Shown here: in pieces, positions 37,258 to 45,520 of the stretch | How the letters are laid out: every line of letters starts with the position of its first letter | How positions within the stretch are numbered: position 1 is the first letter of the stretch | Assembly: GCA_019114005.1 (NCBI GenBank) | Contig: DXGH01000019.1 | Span: forward strand, 1-45,728 | Source of the DNA: Candidatus Acetatifactor stercoripullorum | Lineage (GTDB): Bacteria; Bacillota; Clostridia; Lachnospirales; Lachnospiraceae | DNA: 45,728 bases | Direction of reading: 5' to 3' | Notes under the pieces: model-generated | Told to the model about the DNA's origin: nothing | Databases searched by the model: none | What the model saw: only the letters and a program-made list of their open reading frames with translations | Made by a program: the position numbers and the translations under genes

Positions 37258-38328
37258 TCAGCAGAGATGATATGTGATATCAATATGATTTCCCCGTACG
37301 GAAACCTCTCCCATGCTTCCCACGATAACCGGCATCATAGGGGGAAGATGTCCCAGATCCACATCCATAATCACCGGCACATTCTTGCTGCCCGCCACCT
37401 TCAGTACTGCCTGGTAAGCGTCAAGCCCCATCATTTCCTGTCCGAAGCAAAGGGGTCTTCCCACCAAAAATCCCTTCACATATCGAAACCAGCCGGCCTC
37501 CTCCATCTGCCACATGGCTCTTCGGATGGCAAAGACATTGAGATCACAAGCCTCCAAAAACCAGATAATGCCATCCTCCTTATACTTTTCTATAAATTCA
37601 CCGGTCCGGTCAAATCGGGTTCCCAGGAGATTCACCAGGCAGTCCATACAGCCTCCCAGCAGCCTTCCCTGAAAGGTCACAGGCACATCCCTCCCGGTGC
37701 ATTCCTCGTCTCCCAAATAAGTTCTTATGGACAGATTTTCCGTCACATGGTAAGGAGCCAGAGGATTTTCAGGGCTTTTCAAGGACTCCTTTTCCCATTT
37801 GTCATATCCCTGTACCGCGTAATTGCCCTCCCGGTTCTTCTCTCCCCGCAAAAGCCTCATGGCATCCTCCAAAGAGGGGTGCCACGGTTCCATGCCGAAG
37901 GCCGCTGCACAGGGGCCATAGATAGAAGCCGTATCACAGAGAGTGGCCAGCAGATAGGTCATATTGGTATTGTCGGAGTAGCCCATATACCATTTGGGGG
38001 CCGCTTTCTTGATTTTCTCAAAATCCATCCAGCTTAGCACTTCGCACATCAGCTCACCGCCGCCGCAGGAGATCAGACAGTCACTGTCATCTGCACAGTA
38101 AGCTTCCATCAGCTCCTCTGCACAGAGCTTTGGCTCATTGCTGATGCCCACCCCTTCCTGGGCATAGCAGTTAGGTCCAAGCTTCAGGCCATAGCCCATC
38201 TCCTTAAACTTTTTCTGCGCATTCTCAAAAGCGCTGCGGTAAGGCTCTATTCCGCATCCAAAGGAGGGAGCCACAAAGCCTATGGTTCCCTTTTCAGGCA
38301 AAAATTTCGGATATCTCATTTTACGCAT
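37258..38328 (-). CDS. S66 family peptidase (LD-carboxypeptidase/MccF-like)
   Basis: 356 residues. The family is Ser-Glu-His peptidases that trim peptidoglycan tetrapeptides (LdcA) or hydrolyse microcin C (MccF). The nucleophile Ser is in YMGYSDNTNMTYL, the Glu in WFLEACDLNVF, and the His in DVDLGHLPPMMPVIVG. GTIGFVAPSFG begins the N-terminal domain. The length is closer to MccF (about 340) than LdcA (about 300). The ATG overlaps the lysA stop by 8 bases; an ATG three codons later is also possible. Confidence 0.9.
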   Translation of the reverse strand: MRKMRYPKFLPEKGTIGFVAPSFGCGIEPYRSAFENAQKKFKEMGYGLKLGPNCYAQEGVGISNEPKLCAEELMEAYCADDSDCLISCGGGELMCEVLSWMDFEKIKKAAPKWYMGYSDNTNMTYLLATLCDTASIYGPCAAAFGMEPWHPSLEDAMRLLRGEKNREGNYAVQGYDKWEKESLKSPENPLAPYHVTENLSIRTYLGDEECTGRDVPVTFQGRLLGGCMDCLVNLLGTRFDRTGEFIEKYKEDGIIWFLEACDLNVFAIRRAMWQMEEAGWFRYVKGFLVGRPLCFGQEMMGLDAYQAVLKVAGSKNVPVIMDVDLGHLPPMMPVIVGSMGEVSVRGNHIDITYHLC

Positions 38329-39598
38329 TCCAATCTATTTTCTGATAAATGTCAAAACAGTCGAAGGTTGCAAAATAATCCCTGGGGGTCTCCGCCCTCC
38401 GGATCAGCTCCACTTTTCCGTTTTCCCGAAGCAAAAGCTCTGCCGACTTTAACTTGCCATTGTAATTGTATCCCATGGCAAACCCATGAGCGCCGGTGTC
38501 ATGAATGGCAAGGTAATCTCCGATTTGCACCTCCGGAAGCATTCGGTCCACCGCAAACTTATCATTGTTCTCACACAGAGAGCCTGTTACGTCATATTTG
38601 TGATCACAGGCAAGATTTTCCTTTCCCAGAACCGTAATGTGATGATACGCTCCGTACATGGCAGGACGCATCAGGTTCACAGCACAGGCATCAACGCCCA
38701 CATATTCCTTGTGGGTATGCTTTTCATGAATCACTTTAGTCACCAGATGACCGTAAGGCCCCATCATAAAACGTCCCAGCTCCGTGTAGATGGCTACATC
38801 CCCCATTCTTGCAGGCTCTAAGATTTCCTGATACACCTTACGCACACTTTCACCAATGGCCCTGATGTCATTGGGCTCCTGGTCTGGACCATAGGGAATG
38901 CCAATGCCTCCGGACAGATTGATAAAGGTAATATGGGCTCCTGTCTCCTCCTTTAATTTTACCGCCAGCTCAAACAGTGTTTTTGCCAATACCGGATAAT
39001 ACTCATTGGTCACCGTATTGCTTGCAAGGAACGCATGAATGCCAAAATTCTCTACGCCCTTTTCCTTCAGGATACGGAAGCCCTCAAACATCTGCTCTGT
39101 GGTAAAACCATATTTTGCATCCCCGGGATTGTCCATAATATTATTGCTGATGGAAAAATATCCTCCCGGATTATAGCGGCAGCTTATGGTTTTAGGAATG
39201 TATCCTATTGTTTTTTCCAGAAAATCAATATGGGTGATATCATCCAGATTGATGGTTGCACCAAGCTTTGCTGCATAGGCAAACTCATGGGCTGGTGTGT
39301 CATTGGAGGAAAACATAATATCCTCCCCGCGCACTCCCATGGCGTCGCTGAGCATCAGCTCTGTCAGGGAGGAGCAGTCACAGCCGCAGCCATATTCCCG
39401 CAGTATTTGAATCAGAAATGGGTTGGGAGTGGCCTTGACCGCAAAAAATTCCTTATATCCCTTGTTCCACGCAAAGGCCTCCTTCAGAGCCCTGGCATTT
39501 TCTCTGATTCCCTTCTCGTCATAAATATGAAATGGCGTAGGATAAGTCTTTACAATCTCCTCAACCATTTCCTTTGTTACAAATGCCTTCTTTTCCAT
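38321..39598 (-). CDS. lysA: Diaminopimelate decarboxylase
   Basis: 425 residues. A PLP enzyme of the alanine-racemase fold that makes lysine from meso-diaminopimelate. The PLP lysine is in EFFAVKATPNPFL, the phosphate-binding glycines in NLSGGIGIPY, and the second-active-site Cys in GSLCENNDKFAVDR (CENND in place of the common CESSD). ELGRFMMGP is the conserved ELGR region. A GAGGAG site is 5 nt upstream. It lies 14 bases behind ung. Confidence 0.92.
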   Translation of the reverse strand: MEKKAFVTKEMVEEIVKTYPTPFHIYDEKGIRENARALKEAFAWNKGYKEFFAVKATPNPFLIQILREYGCGCDCSSLTELMLSDAMGVRGEDIMFSSNDTPAHEFAYAAKLGATINLDDITHIDFLEKTIGYIPKTISCRYNPGGYFSISNNIMDNPGDAKYGFTTEQMFEGFRILKEKGVENFGIHAFLASNTVTNEYYPVLAKTLFELAVKLKEETGAHITFINLSGGIGIPYGPDQEPNDIRAIGESVRKVYQEILEPARMGDVAIYTELGRFMMGPYGHLVTKVIHEKHTHKEYVGVDACAVNLMRPAMYGAYHHITVLGKENLACDHKYDVTGSLCENNDKFAVDRMLPEVQIGDYLAIHDTGAHGFAMGYNYNGKLKSAELLLRENGKVELIRRAETPRDYFATFDCFDIYQKIDWNA

Positions 39599-39612
39599 AA
39601 ATACTCCTCTTT

Positions 39613-40287
39613 CTATACATTCTCTATCTGCCAGTCTATGGGTGTTTCCCCATGCTCCTGTAAAAATTCATTTGTCTTGCTGAAGGGTCTGCTCCCAAAA
39701 AATCCTCTGTAAGCGGACAGAGGGCTTGGATGGGGAGCCTCCAAAATCAAATGCCTGGGATTGTCCAGCATACTCTTTTTCATTTGGGCGGGCCGTCCCC
39801 ATAATATAAAAACAATAGGACGATCCTGCTTGTTCAAAGCCCGGATGGCAGCATCTGTAAATTCCTCCCAGCCCTTGCCGTGATGGGAATTGGCCATGTG
39901 CGCCCGTACCGTAAGCACCGTATTCAGCATCAGAACCCCTTGCTTTGCCCATTTTACCAGATATCCGTTATTAGGAATGTAGCATCCCAGATCATCGTGA
40001 AGCTCTTGATAAATATTCACCAAAGACGGCGGAATCTCCACATCCGGCTTCACTGAAAAGCACAGCCCATGGGCCTGTCCTACATTATGATAGGGGTCCT
40101 GCCCGATAATGACAACTTTTACCTGGCTTAAGGGGGTGAGATGAAACGCATTAAAGATATCCTCCGCTGGCGGAAAGACCTGAGTGGTATTATACTCCTG
40201 CTTCACAAACTCATACAGTTTTCTGTAATAGGGCTTTCGAAATTCTGCCCCCAGCTCCTGCAGCCAGTCATTGTCAATCATGCCCAT
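39613..40287 (-). CDS. ung: Uracil-DNA glycosylase
   Basis: 224 residues from the ATG at 40285-40287, which has GGAAGG 8 nt upstream; a GTG three codons earlier touches that site and is less likely. It removes uracil from DNA. The water-activating Asp is in GQDPYHNVGQAHGLCFSV and the leucine loop with catalytic His is HPSPLSAYRGFFGSRPFSKTN-type (family 1). It lies 21 bases after hisF. Confidence 0.97.
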   Translation of the reverse strand: MGMIDNDWLQELGAEFRKPYYRKLYEFVKQEYNTTQVFPPAEDIFNAFHLTPLSQVKVVIIGQDPYHNVGQAHGLCFSVKPDVEIPPSLVNIYQELHDDLGCYIPNNGYLVKWAKQGVLMLNTVLTVRAHMANSHHGKGWEEFTDAAIRALNKQDRPIVFILWGRPAQMKKSMLDNPRHLILEAPHPSPLSAYRGFFGSRPFSKTNEFLQEHGETPIDWQIENV

Positions 40288-40308
40288 AATTCTCACCTTC
40301 CTTATGTC

Positions 40309-41070
40309 CTACAGACGGACACTGATGCCTTTCTCTCTTAAGTATTCTTTCACCTGGCGGATTTCCAGCTCTCTGTAATGAAACAGAGATGCCGCAAGCA
40401 CGGCCTCCGCTTTGGCATCGTGCAAGGCTTCGTAAAAATGTTCCAGCCTGCCTGCACCCCCGGAGGCAATCACCGGAATCCCCACCGCCTCAGCCACCGC
40501 TTTCGTAAGGGCCAGATCATACCCTTCCTTTGTGCCGTCCCCGTCCATGCTGGTGAGAAGGATTTCACCGGCGCCCAGAGCCTGTGCCTTTACCGCCCAC
40601 TCCACAGCGTCGATGCCCATATCCACCCGGCCTCCGTTTTTATAAATATTCCAGCCGCTGCCGTCCTGTCTTCTTTTTGCGTCTATGGCAACCACAACAC
40701 ACTGGCTGCCGAATTTCTCCGCAGCCTCGCTGATCAGCTGCGGATTCATGATCGCTGCGGAATTGATGGATATTTTATCAGCTCCCTCCCGCAGTATTGC
40801 TCTGAAGTCCTCTATGGAACGGATTCCTCCGCCCACGGTAAAGGGTATAAACACCTGTGAAGCAACCTGTCTCACCCACGCAAGCTGTGTAGCTCTGTTG
40901 TCCGCCGATGCGGTAATGTCTAAAAAAACCAATTCATCCGCCCCGGCTTTGTCATATGCGGCCGCCGCCTCCGCCGGGTCACCTGCATCCCGGAAGTTCA
41001 CAAAATTCACACCCTTTACCACTCTTCCATCCTTTACGTCCAGGCAGGGAATGATTCTTTTTGTGTGCAT
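40309..41070 (-). CDS. hisF: Imidazole glycerol phosphate synthase subunit HisF
   Basis: 253 residues, full length. The catalytic aspartates are in [14 protein letters not shown] and VVAIDAKRR. The beta-alpha barrel contains [14 protein letters not shown] and [13 protein letters not shown]. It forms IGP and AICAR with ammonia from HisH. Its start lies 37 bases inside hisH and has its own GGAGGA site 6 nt upstream, so the overlap is real. Confidence 0.97.
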   Translation of the reverse strand: MHTKRIIPCLDVKDGRVVKGVNFVNFRDAGDPAEAAAAYDKAGADELVFLDITASADNRATQLAWVRQVASQVFIPFTVGGGIRSIEDFRAILREGADKISINSAAIMNPQLISEAAEKFGSQCVVVAIDAKRRQDGSGWNIYKNGGRVDMGIDAVEWAVKAQALGAGEILLTSMDGDGTKEGYDLALTKAVAEAVGIPVIASGGAGRLEHFYEALHDAKAEAVLAASLFHYRELEIRQVKEYLREKGISVRL

Positions 41071-41702
41071 ACCGTCTCCTCCGTGATCTGAATAAAATTC
41101 TGCAGTATCTTAAGCCCTGTCTTTGAGCTTTTTTCCGGGTGAAATTGACAGGCAAAAATATTACCCTTTTCCACTGCCGCGTGAATCTCAACGCCATAAT
41201 CCGCTGCAGCCGTTACGATACTCTCATCTGCCGCCTGCAGATAATAGGAATGGACAAAATATACATAAGGATTCTCCTCCAGTCCTAGAAACAACCTTCC
41301 CGAAAGCCCTTTCCCTTCCTGGGGACAGCGGAGATTGTTCCATCCGATATGGGGAATTTTTAATCCCTCTGCCTCTGGAATCCGCAGAATCTTCCCTTCC
41401 AGAATATGCAGTCCCTCCACTCCCGGACTTTCCTCGCTGCTCTCAAAGAGAAGCTGCAGGCCAAGGCAGATGCCAAGAAAAGGCTTTCCGCCCGCCACAT
41501 ATTCATGAATGGTATCTGACAGCCCATAAGAATGCAGCTTTTCCATGGCGTCTCCAAAGGCCCCAACCCCTGGCAGAATTGCGCCATCCGCTTTCAGTAT
41601 GGTGTCTCTGTCCCTGGTGATTACCGCCTCTTTTCCCAAAAACTGCAAGGCCTTTTCCACACTTTTGATATTCCCTGCATCATAATCAATTATCGCAATC
41701 AT
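41034..41702 (-). CDS. hisH: Imidazole glycerol phosphate synthase subunit HisH
   Basis: 222 residues. A class I glutamine amidotransferase: Cys in [14 protein letters not shown], His and Glu in [28 protein letters not shown] is the usual N-terminus. It begins 11 bases after the stop of the 532-residue membrane protein and shares 37 bases with hisF. The rest of the his pathway is not in the window. Confidence 0.97.
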   Translation of the reverse strand: MIAIIDYDAGNIKSVEKALQFLGKEAVITRDRDTILKADGAILPGVGAFGDAMEKLHSYGLSDTIHEYVAGGKPFLGICLGLQLLFESSEESPGVEGLHILEGKILRIPEAEGLKIPHIGWNNLRCPQEGKGLSGRLFLGLEENPYVYFVHSYYLQAADESIVTAAADYGVEIHAAVEKGNIFACQFHPEKSSKTGLKILQNFIQITEETVCTQKESFPAWT

Positions 41703-41713
41703 ACTGTCTCCCG

Positions 41714-43312
41714 CTACGCTATGTTGTCTATAAAGATTTCTTCCGAAAGCTCCGTTTCCTCCGGCAGCTGATCTGCAAGCTGTTGGGATTCCTGTTCTGC
41801 AGCCTGCTCTTTTGCCTGTTGATTCTTCCAGGCTTCATAATCCGTTCCTTGGGAAATGGCTGTGACAATGATTGTATATTCCACATCGTCGGGCACATCT
41901 ATGATTTCCTGTGCCTGTTCCTGGGTCAAATTGTATTTTTCTGATAGAATCTGCAAAATTTGAGCATACTCGGCTGCCACCTCGCTCTGGGCATTCCACT
42001 GACCGGCATATTCATATAAGGAGGGATAGGCATATACAGACTGCAGCAGGCTGTCCAAAGCCTCTACCTCCAGTCCTTCCTCCACAAACAGCTCATATTC
42101 ACTGATCCAAAGCCTGATTCTCAAAATACTCTCTGATTTCCCCAGCATCACCTGCTCGCTTTCGTTCAGATTTCTTCCCACCAGATTCTGATAACAGGTC
42201 ATATAATCCTGACTGTAATAGGCCTCCACGCCATCCATCCTGTTCATATAATCTCCGGAAACGTTCGCTATGATGATCACTGCAAGCCCAAATGAAAGAC
42301 ATACAAGAGACACTAGAATTACTTTCTTTTTGGGAAGTCTCCTTTCCGGCTGCTTGACTTCCTCCGGCAGAGGAAGATTTTCCTTTTCTTTCTTCGGAGT
42401 CTTTCTGGCTTTCTTCCTTTTCTGAGCGTCTCCCGCTTCCTTTCCTTCCCCTGACGCATTTTTGACCTTCTTGGAAGCTTTTTTATCCTTTTTCTTTCCC
42501 TTCCCTTTTTCCTGGTCCATCTCCTTCAGAATATCTTTATTTTCCTGGGAAAGCTTTATATCCTCATTTTCCTCTTCTTCCTCATCCTCCTCGGTCAGAA
42601 AGTCCAGAATTCTGGAGAAAAACCCTTTTCTGTGCTCCTGCTCCGCCTCAGCCTCAAGCTGGTCCAAATCCGGCATGTCCGCAATTTCCTGTTCCTCAGG
42701 GAAATCCTCTGGATTCTCCTCTTCCTTTGGATTCTCCTCTTCCTTAGACTTTTCTGCTCTTTTGGCCTCTTTTGCAGCCTTCTTCTGAGCCTTTTTGGCC
42801 TCCTTTGCCGCACGTCTGGCCTCTTTTTTGGCTCTCCGCTCTTCCTTTTTATCAGAACCAGAAGTCTCCGACGGAGCCTCCTCCTGATAAGAGGCAGTCG
42901 AGTCATCCGCAATTTCCTCATGATTGTCAGATTTCTGCAGCAGGTCATGTATCTCCTGCAGGTCCTTGTCGTCGGACTCTTCCAGAAGATTCATCACATC
43001 CTCCTGCTGATTTTTCTTTTCATCTGCATCCTGCCCGCTTCCCAAATTCAACAGACGTTCAATGTCATCCTCTGACATATTCCGCAAGTCGTCCACCGCA
43101 GGAGTTTCCTCCGTTTTGGAATTCTCATCTTTCTGGGCCAGGGCATCTGTCTTTGCAGTCTCCTCAGAAACGGACTGCAAAAGAGCTTCGATATCACTCA
43201 TGTCTATCTGTGCAGTGTCCTCTGTCTTTTCTTTTTCACTGGTTTGTCTGCCTGCTTCCACATTGTTTAAATCCTTTAACAGGCTGTCCAGATAATCTTC
43301 TTGTGAAGGCAT
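41714..43312 (-). CDS. Single-pass membrane protein with charged cytoplasmic region and FliM-like motifs
   Basis: 532 residues, no known family recognised. About 1-329 is acidic and Lys-rich with no signal peptide, then one membrane helix (330-351, VILVSLVCLSFGLAVIIIAN), then an outer part of about 180 residues. Short motifs with a D/E-I/L-xx-LL core occur at 3-15 (SQEDYLDSLLKDL), 38-48 (MSDIEALLQSV), 79-90 (MSEDDIERLLNL) and 117-127 (DLQEIHDLLQK); they resemble FliM's CheY-binding N-terminus. Residues 154-192 form an Ala/Lys/Glu helix likely to be a long straight helix. The ATG has GAGG 10 nt upstream. It heads an operon with hisH. Confidence 0.7.
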   Translation of the reverse strand: MPSQEDYLDSLLKDLNNVEAGRQTSEKEKTEDTAQIDMSDIEALLQSVSEETAKTDALAQKDENSKTEETPAVDDLRNMSEDDIERLLNLGSGQDADEKKNQQEDVMNLLEESDDKDLQEIHDLLQKSDNHEEIADDSTASYQEEAPSETSGSDKKEERRAKKEARRAAKEAKKAQKKAAKEAKRAEKSKEEENPKEEENPEDFPEEQEIADMPDLDQLEAEAEQEHRKGFFSRILDFLTEEDEEEEENEDIKLSQENKDILKEMDQEKGKGKKKDKKASKKVKNASGEGKEAGDAQKRKKARKTPKKEKENLPLPEEVKQPERRLPKKKVILVSLVCLSFGLAVIIIANVSGDYMNRMDGVEAYYSQDYMTCYQNLVGRNLNESEQVMLGKSESILRIRLWISEYELFVEEGLEVEALDSLLQSVYAYPSLYEYAGQWNAQSEVAAEYAQILQILSEKYNLTQEQAQEIIDVPDDVEYTIIVTAISQGTDYEAWKNQQAKEQAAEQESQQLADQLPEETELSEEIFIDNIA

Positions 43313-43356
43313 ATACCATTTTCCTCTGCTTTCTCATTGGACTTATTACTTTTTAT

Positions 43357-43385
43357 AGTTTATCACAGGATTTGCAGCCAATCAA
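43357..43385 (-). promoter_or_regulatory. Promoter of the membrane protein-hisH-hisF operon
   Basis: TTGATT (43380-43385), 17 bases, TAAACT (43357-43362) on the minus strand, overlapping the last codons of the sirtuin-like gene and 45 bases before the 532-residue gene. Confidence 0.65.
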
Positions 43386-44163
43386 TTGAATTCTTGGCGA
43401 TGGAGACACCTTTCCCCTTCAATTCCTCCGATAACTGATACAGCTTCTCATTTACACGATAAAATTCCGCCTTCTGTTGAAAAAAAGCAATCTTTTCAAA
43501 GGGCCAGCGAATCACGGAAGGAAACTTAAGTCCTACTCCCAGCTCCAGTATCAGCAGTTTCCGATTCAACGTACCCTGAAGCCACTTCCGGTAGGTTTCC
43601 CACTGCTCCAGATACCCTTTTTCATTATATACATCCGCATATATATTGTTTAAGACCAAAGGACTTCCGCACACCGGACAAGTGCCTATTGCTCCCTGGG
43701 TCCACAAAGGCAGCTCCTCTTCATCTTGGGCTTTTTCTTCCAAAACAGCAAAATAATGATTTAATACTTTTTTGTCCTCTTCACCAGTCTTACACAACAC
43801 ATCCGAACACCCTCTGGCGCACTGTTTTCCTCTCCAGGAACCGCAAGGCATTACAAGCCTTCCCTCTTTCCACGGCACATCAGCCACCTCATCATTTATA
43901 GATACGGAAACCACAAAATAATTCTTATCTTTCAGTCTCTCAGCCAGCCTGCACAATCCGTCGGACACCTCATGGTCTTTCTCGCCCCTGCAATAGCTCT
44001 CATAGGCAGGCAGAAGCCAGGCGGCTTCAGATCGGTTCAATGCCTCTTCTGTCTTGCGGTACGCCTTCCTTTGGCGAAAACGCCTTACATTGTTAAACTC
44101 CTCACCAATTCCCACAAGGACCATATCTGCCTGTTCTATTTTCTCAGGAATTGTCTTATCCAT
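43363..44163 (-). CDS. Degenerate sirtuin-like (Sir2 fold) protein
   Basis: 266 residues. The layout follows Sir2: ADMVLVGIGEEFN (12-24) where sirtuins have the GAGxS nucleotide loop, VVSVSIND (84-91) at the TQNID position, a zinc-knuckle-like set C115, C119, C162 and C165 (CARGC, CPVC), and LILELGVGLKFPSVIRWPFE (204-223) as in macro-domain-associated sirtuins. The usual catalytic HGS reads PCGSW (106-110), so Cys107 replaces the His. Deacetylase activity is therefore doubtful. A GAGAGG site is 6 nt upstream. The fold call is by eye and moderate. Confidence 0.65.
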   Translation of the reverse strand: MDKTIPEKIEQADMVLVGIGEEFNNVRRFRQRKAYRKTEEALNRSEAAWLLPAYESYCRGEKDHEVSDGLCRLAERLKDKNYFVVSVSINDEVADVPWKEGRLVMPCGSWRGKQCARGCSDVLCKTGEEDKKVLNHYFAVLEEKAQDEEELPLWTQGAIGTCPVCGSPLVLNNIYADVYNEKGYLEQWETYRKWLQGTLNRKLLILELGVGLKFPSVIRWPFEKIAFFQQKAEFYRVNEKLYQLSEELKGKGVSIAKNSIDWLQIL

Positions 44164-44243
44164 TGCTTACCTCTCACCCCTTTAACGGGTATTACCTTCA
44201 TTTTTCTTTCACTGCTTTCTTCCGGGAAAACCCCTTCATATGG

Positions 44244-44270
44244 AAAAAACCGGGAGCACTCCCGGCCTTT
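44244..44270 (-). terminator. Terminator after cheV
   Basis: CCGGGA/TCCCGG stem with a GTGC loop followed by six T on the minus strand, 8-34 bases behind the cheV stop. Confidence 0.85.
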
Positions 44271-44277
44271 TCTGTCC

Positions 44278-45189
44278 TTACTTATCTAAATGCTTCTCTG
44301 AAACAAGCTGATCAATAATTTTTACCAGATTACCGATCTCCGGCTTTGAGAGCTGGGCATCTGCTCCCAGCGCCTCTCCTTTGCGTTTCATCTCCTCATT
44401 GACAAGGGAGGAAAAAATCACAACAGGAATATCTGCTGTAGTATCATCGGATTTCAAAAGCTTCGTCAGCCTGTGTCCATCCATTTCCGGCATTTCAATG
44501 TCCGTGATCACACATCTCACATGATCCTTCAGCGTACCGTCTTCCTTGCACTGCATGATAACATCATACGCCTGTTTTCCGTTTTCCGTATGTATCAGGT
44601 TGTCGTATCCCGCTTTTTTCAGCGAATCTACAATCAATTTATTTAACAGCGGAGAATCTTCTGCAATCAAGATCGGAACATTGCTCCTTGTTCTCGGACC
44701 AAGCTCAGAAAGCTCAGACATCTTAAGCCCAGTCTCCGGATTGATATCGCTCACAATTTTCTCAAAGTCCAGGATGATAATAAGCTTTCCGTCCTTCTTG
44801 ATAATACCTGTGGCAACGCTTTCATCTGCAGCTGATATGGTAACATCAGGCTTAATTATATCCGCCCAGGAAACCCTGTGAATTCCCAGCACACTCTCCA
44901 CATGAAATGCAATATCCAATTTATTGAAATTCGTCACAATAAACAAGCCCTTGGGTTCCGACTCTCCTCTTCCGAGACAATTCTTTAAATCGATTGCCGT
45001 AATCATGGTATCACGAGGCATAAAAATCCCCTCAATACTGGGATGTGAATTCGGAATCGGTGTGACAGGCTGATATGTAATAATTTCTCTGATTTTTGCC
45101 ACATTTATGCCATACGAATTGCCTGCCAGCGTAAATTCAAGCACTTCCAGCTCATTTGTTCCATTTTCAAGTAAAATATTTGTATCCAT
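44278..45189 (-). CDS. cheV: Chemotaxis coupling protein CheV (CheW plus receiver)
   Basis: 303 residues. The CheW-like domain is at 13-150 (FTLAGNSYGINVAKIREII, GIFMPRDTMITAIDL) and the receiver at 172-298 with acidic pair E177/D178 (LIAEDSPL), phospho-acceptor Asp230 (ITDIEMPEMDG), Ser260 and Lys282 (SKPE). CheV couples chemoreceptors to CheA and adapts the signal when phosphorylated. GAGG lies upstream of the ATG. No other che or flagellar genes are in the window. It ends in a terminator and is followed by the sirtuin-like gene. Confidence 0.95.
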   Translation of the reverse strand: MDTNILLENGTNELEVLEFTLAGNSYGINVAKIREIITYQPVTPIPNSHPSIEGIFMPRDTMITAIDLKNCLGRGESEPKGLFIVTNFNKLDIAFHVESVLGIHRVSWADIIKPDVTISAADESVATGIIKKDGKLIIILDFEKIVSDINPETGLKMSELSELGPRTRSNVPILIAEDSPLLNKLIVDSLKKAGYDNLIHTENGKQAYDVIMQCKEDGTLKDHVRCVITDIEMPEMDGHRLTKLLKSDDTTADIPVVIFSSLVNEEMKRKGEALGADAQLSKPEIGNLVKIIDQLVSEKHLDK

Positions 45190-45249
45190 TTTCCACCTCG
45201 CTGTTTTCCCAACTGCATTAACCGATTGAGACTTGTTTCACATGGATAT

Positions 45250-45280
45250 ATTATATCATATTTAACAAAAAAAGAAACAA
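45250..45280 (-). promoter_or_regulatory. Possible cheV promoter
   Basis: TATAAT (45250-45255) on the minus strand with TTGTTT (45275-45280) 19 bases upstream, so the -35 and spacing are weak. It lies 61 bases ahead of the cheV start in an AT-rich stretch. Confidence 0.45.
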
Positions 45281-45338
45281 TAATCTAAAAAAATACATAC
45301 TTTTATTATAGAAAATTTTCATAGGCAAAAGCAGGCAC

Positions 45339-45365
45339 TAAAAAAAGAGCAGATAGCTGCTCTTT
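45339..45365 (-). terminator. rRNA operon terminator
   Basis: Perfect 9-bp stem AAAGAGCAG/CTGCTCTTT (45344-45352 and 45357-45365) followed on the minus strand by a run of T. It ends the transcript from the 23S gene. Confidence 0.9.
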
Positions 45366-45520
45366 CCTTTCTTTCGCTGTACCCTCAAAACCGGACACTG
45401 GATCTTTCCACGCTTCCCGCAGGACTCCGGAACCTCTCGCCCCGGAACCTTATGGAATTCCGTTCCTGTGGAACTTTCCTTCGGAACTTCCCTGCGGGAC
45501 TCTGTCCCGCTTTTCCCTCT
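45366..45520 (-). other. Post-23S spacer, no 5S gene, with competing hairpins
   Basis: The 155 bases between the 23S end and the terminator contain no 5S rRNA sequence. They hold GGAAC words at 45429, 45444, 45470 and 45483. GCGGGAC at 45494-45500 can pair with GTCCCGC at 45504-45510 locally, or as part of a 9-bp stem (45491-45499) with 45415-45423. Confidence 0.75.

Noticed and set aside
42735..42860. DNA tandem repeat in the Ala/Lys/Glu region
   Set aside because: The repetition is at the amino-acid composition level (KEA-type helix); no exact DNA unit is kept.
42462..43075. Plus-strand Ser/Phe- and Leu-rich open frames
   Set aside because: They mirror the Lys/Glu/Ala low-complexity part of the 532-residue protein and have no ribosome binding sites.
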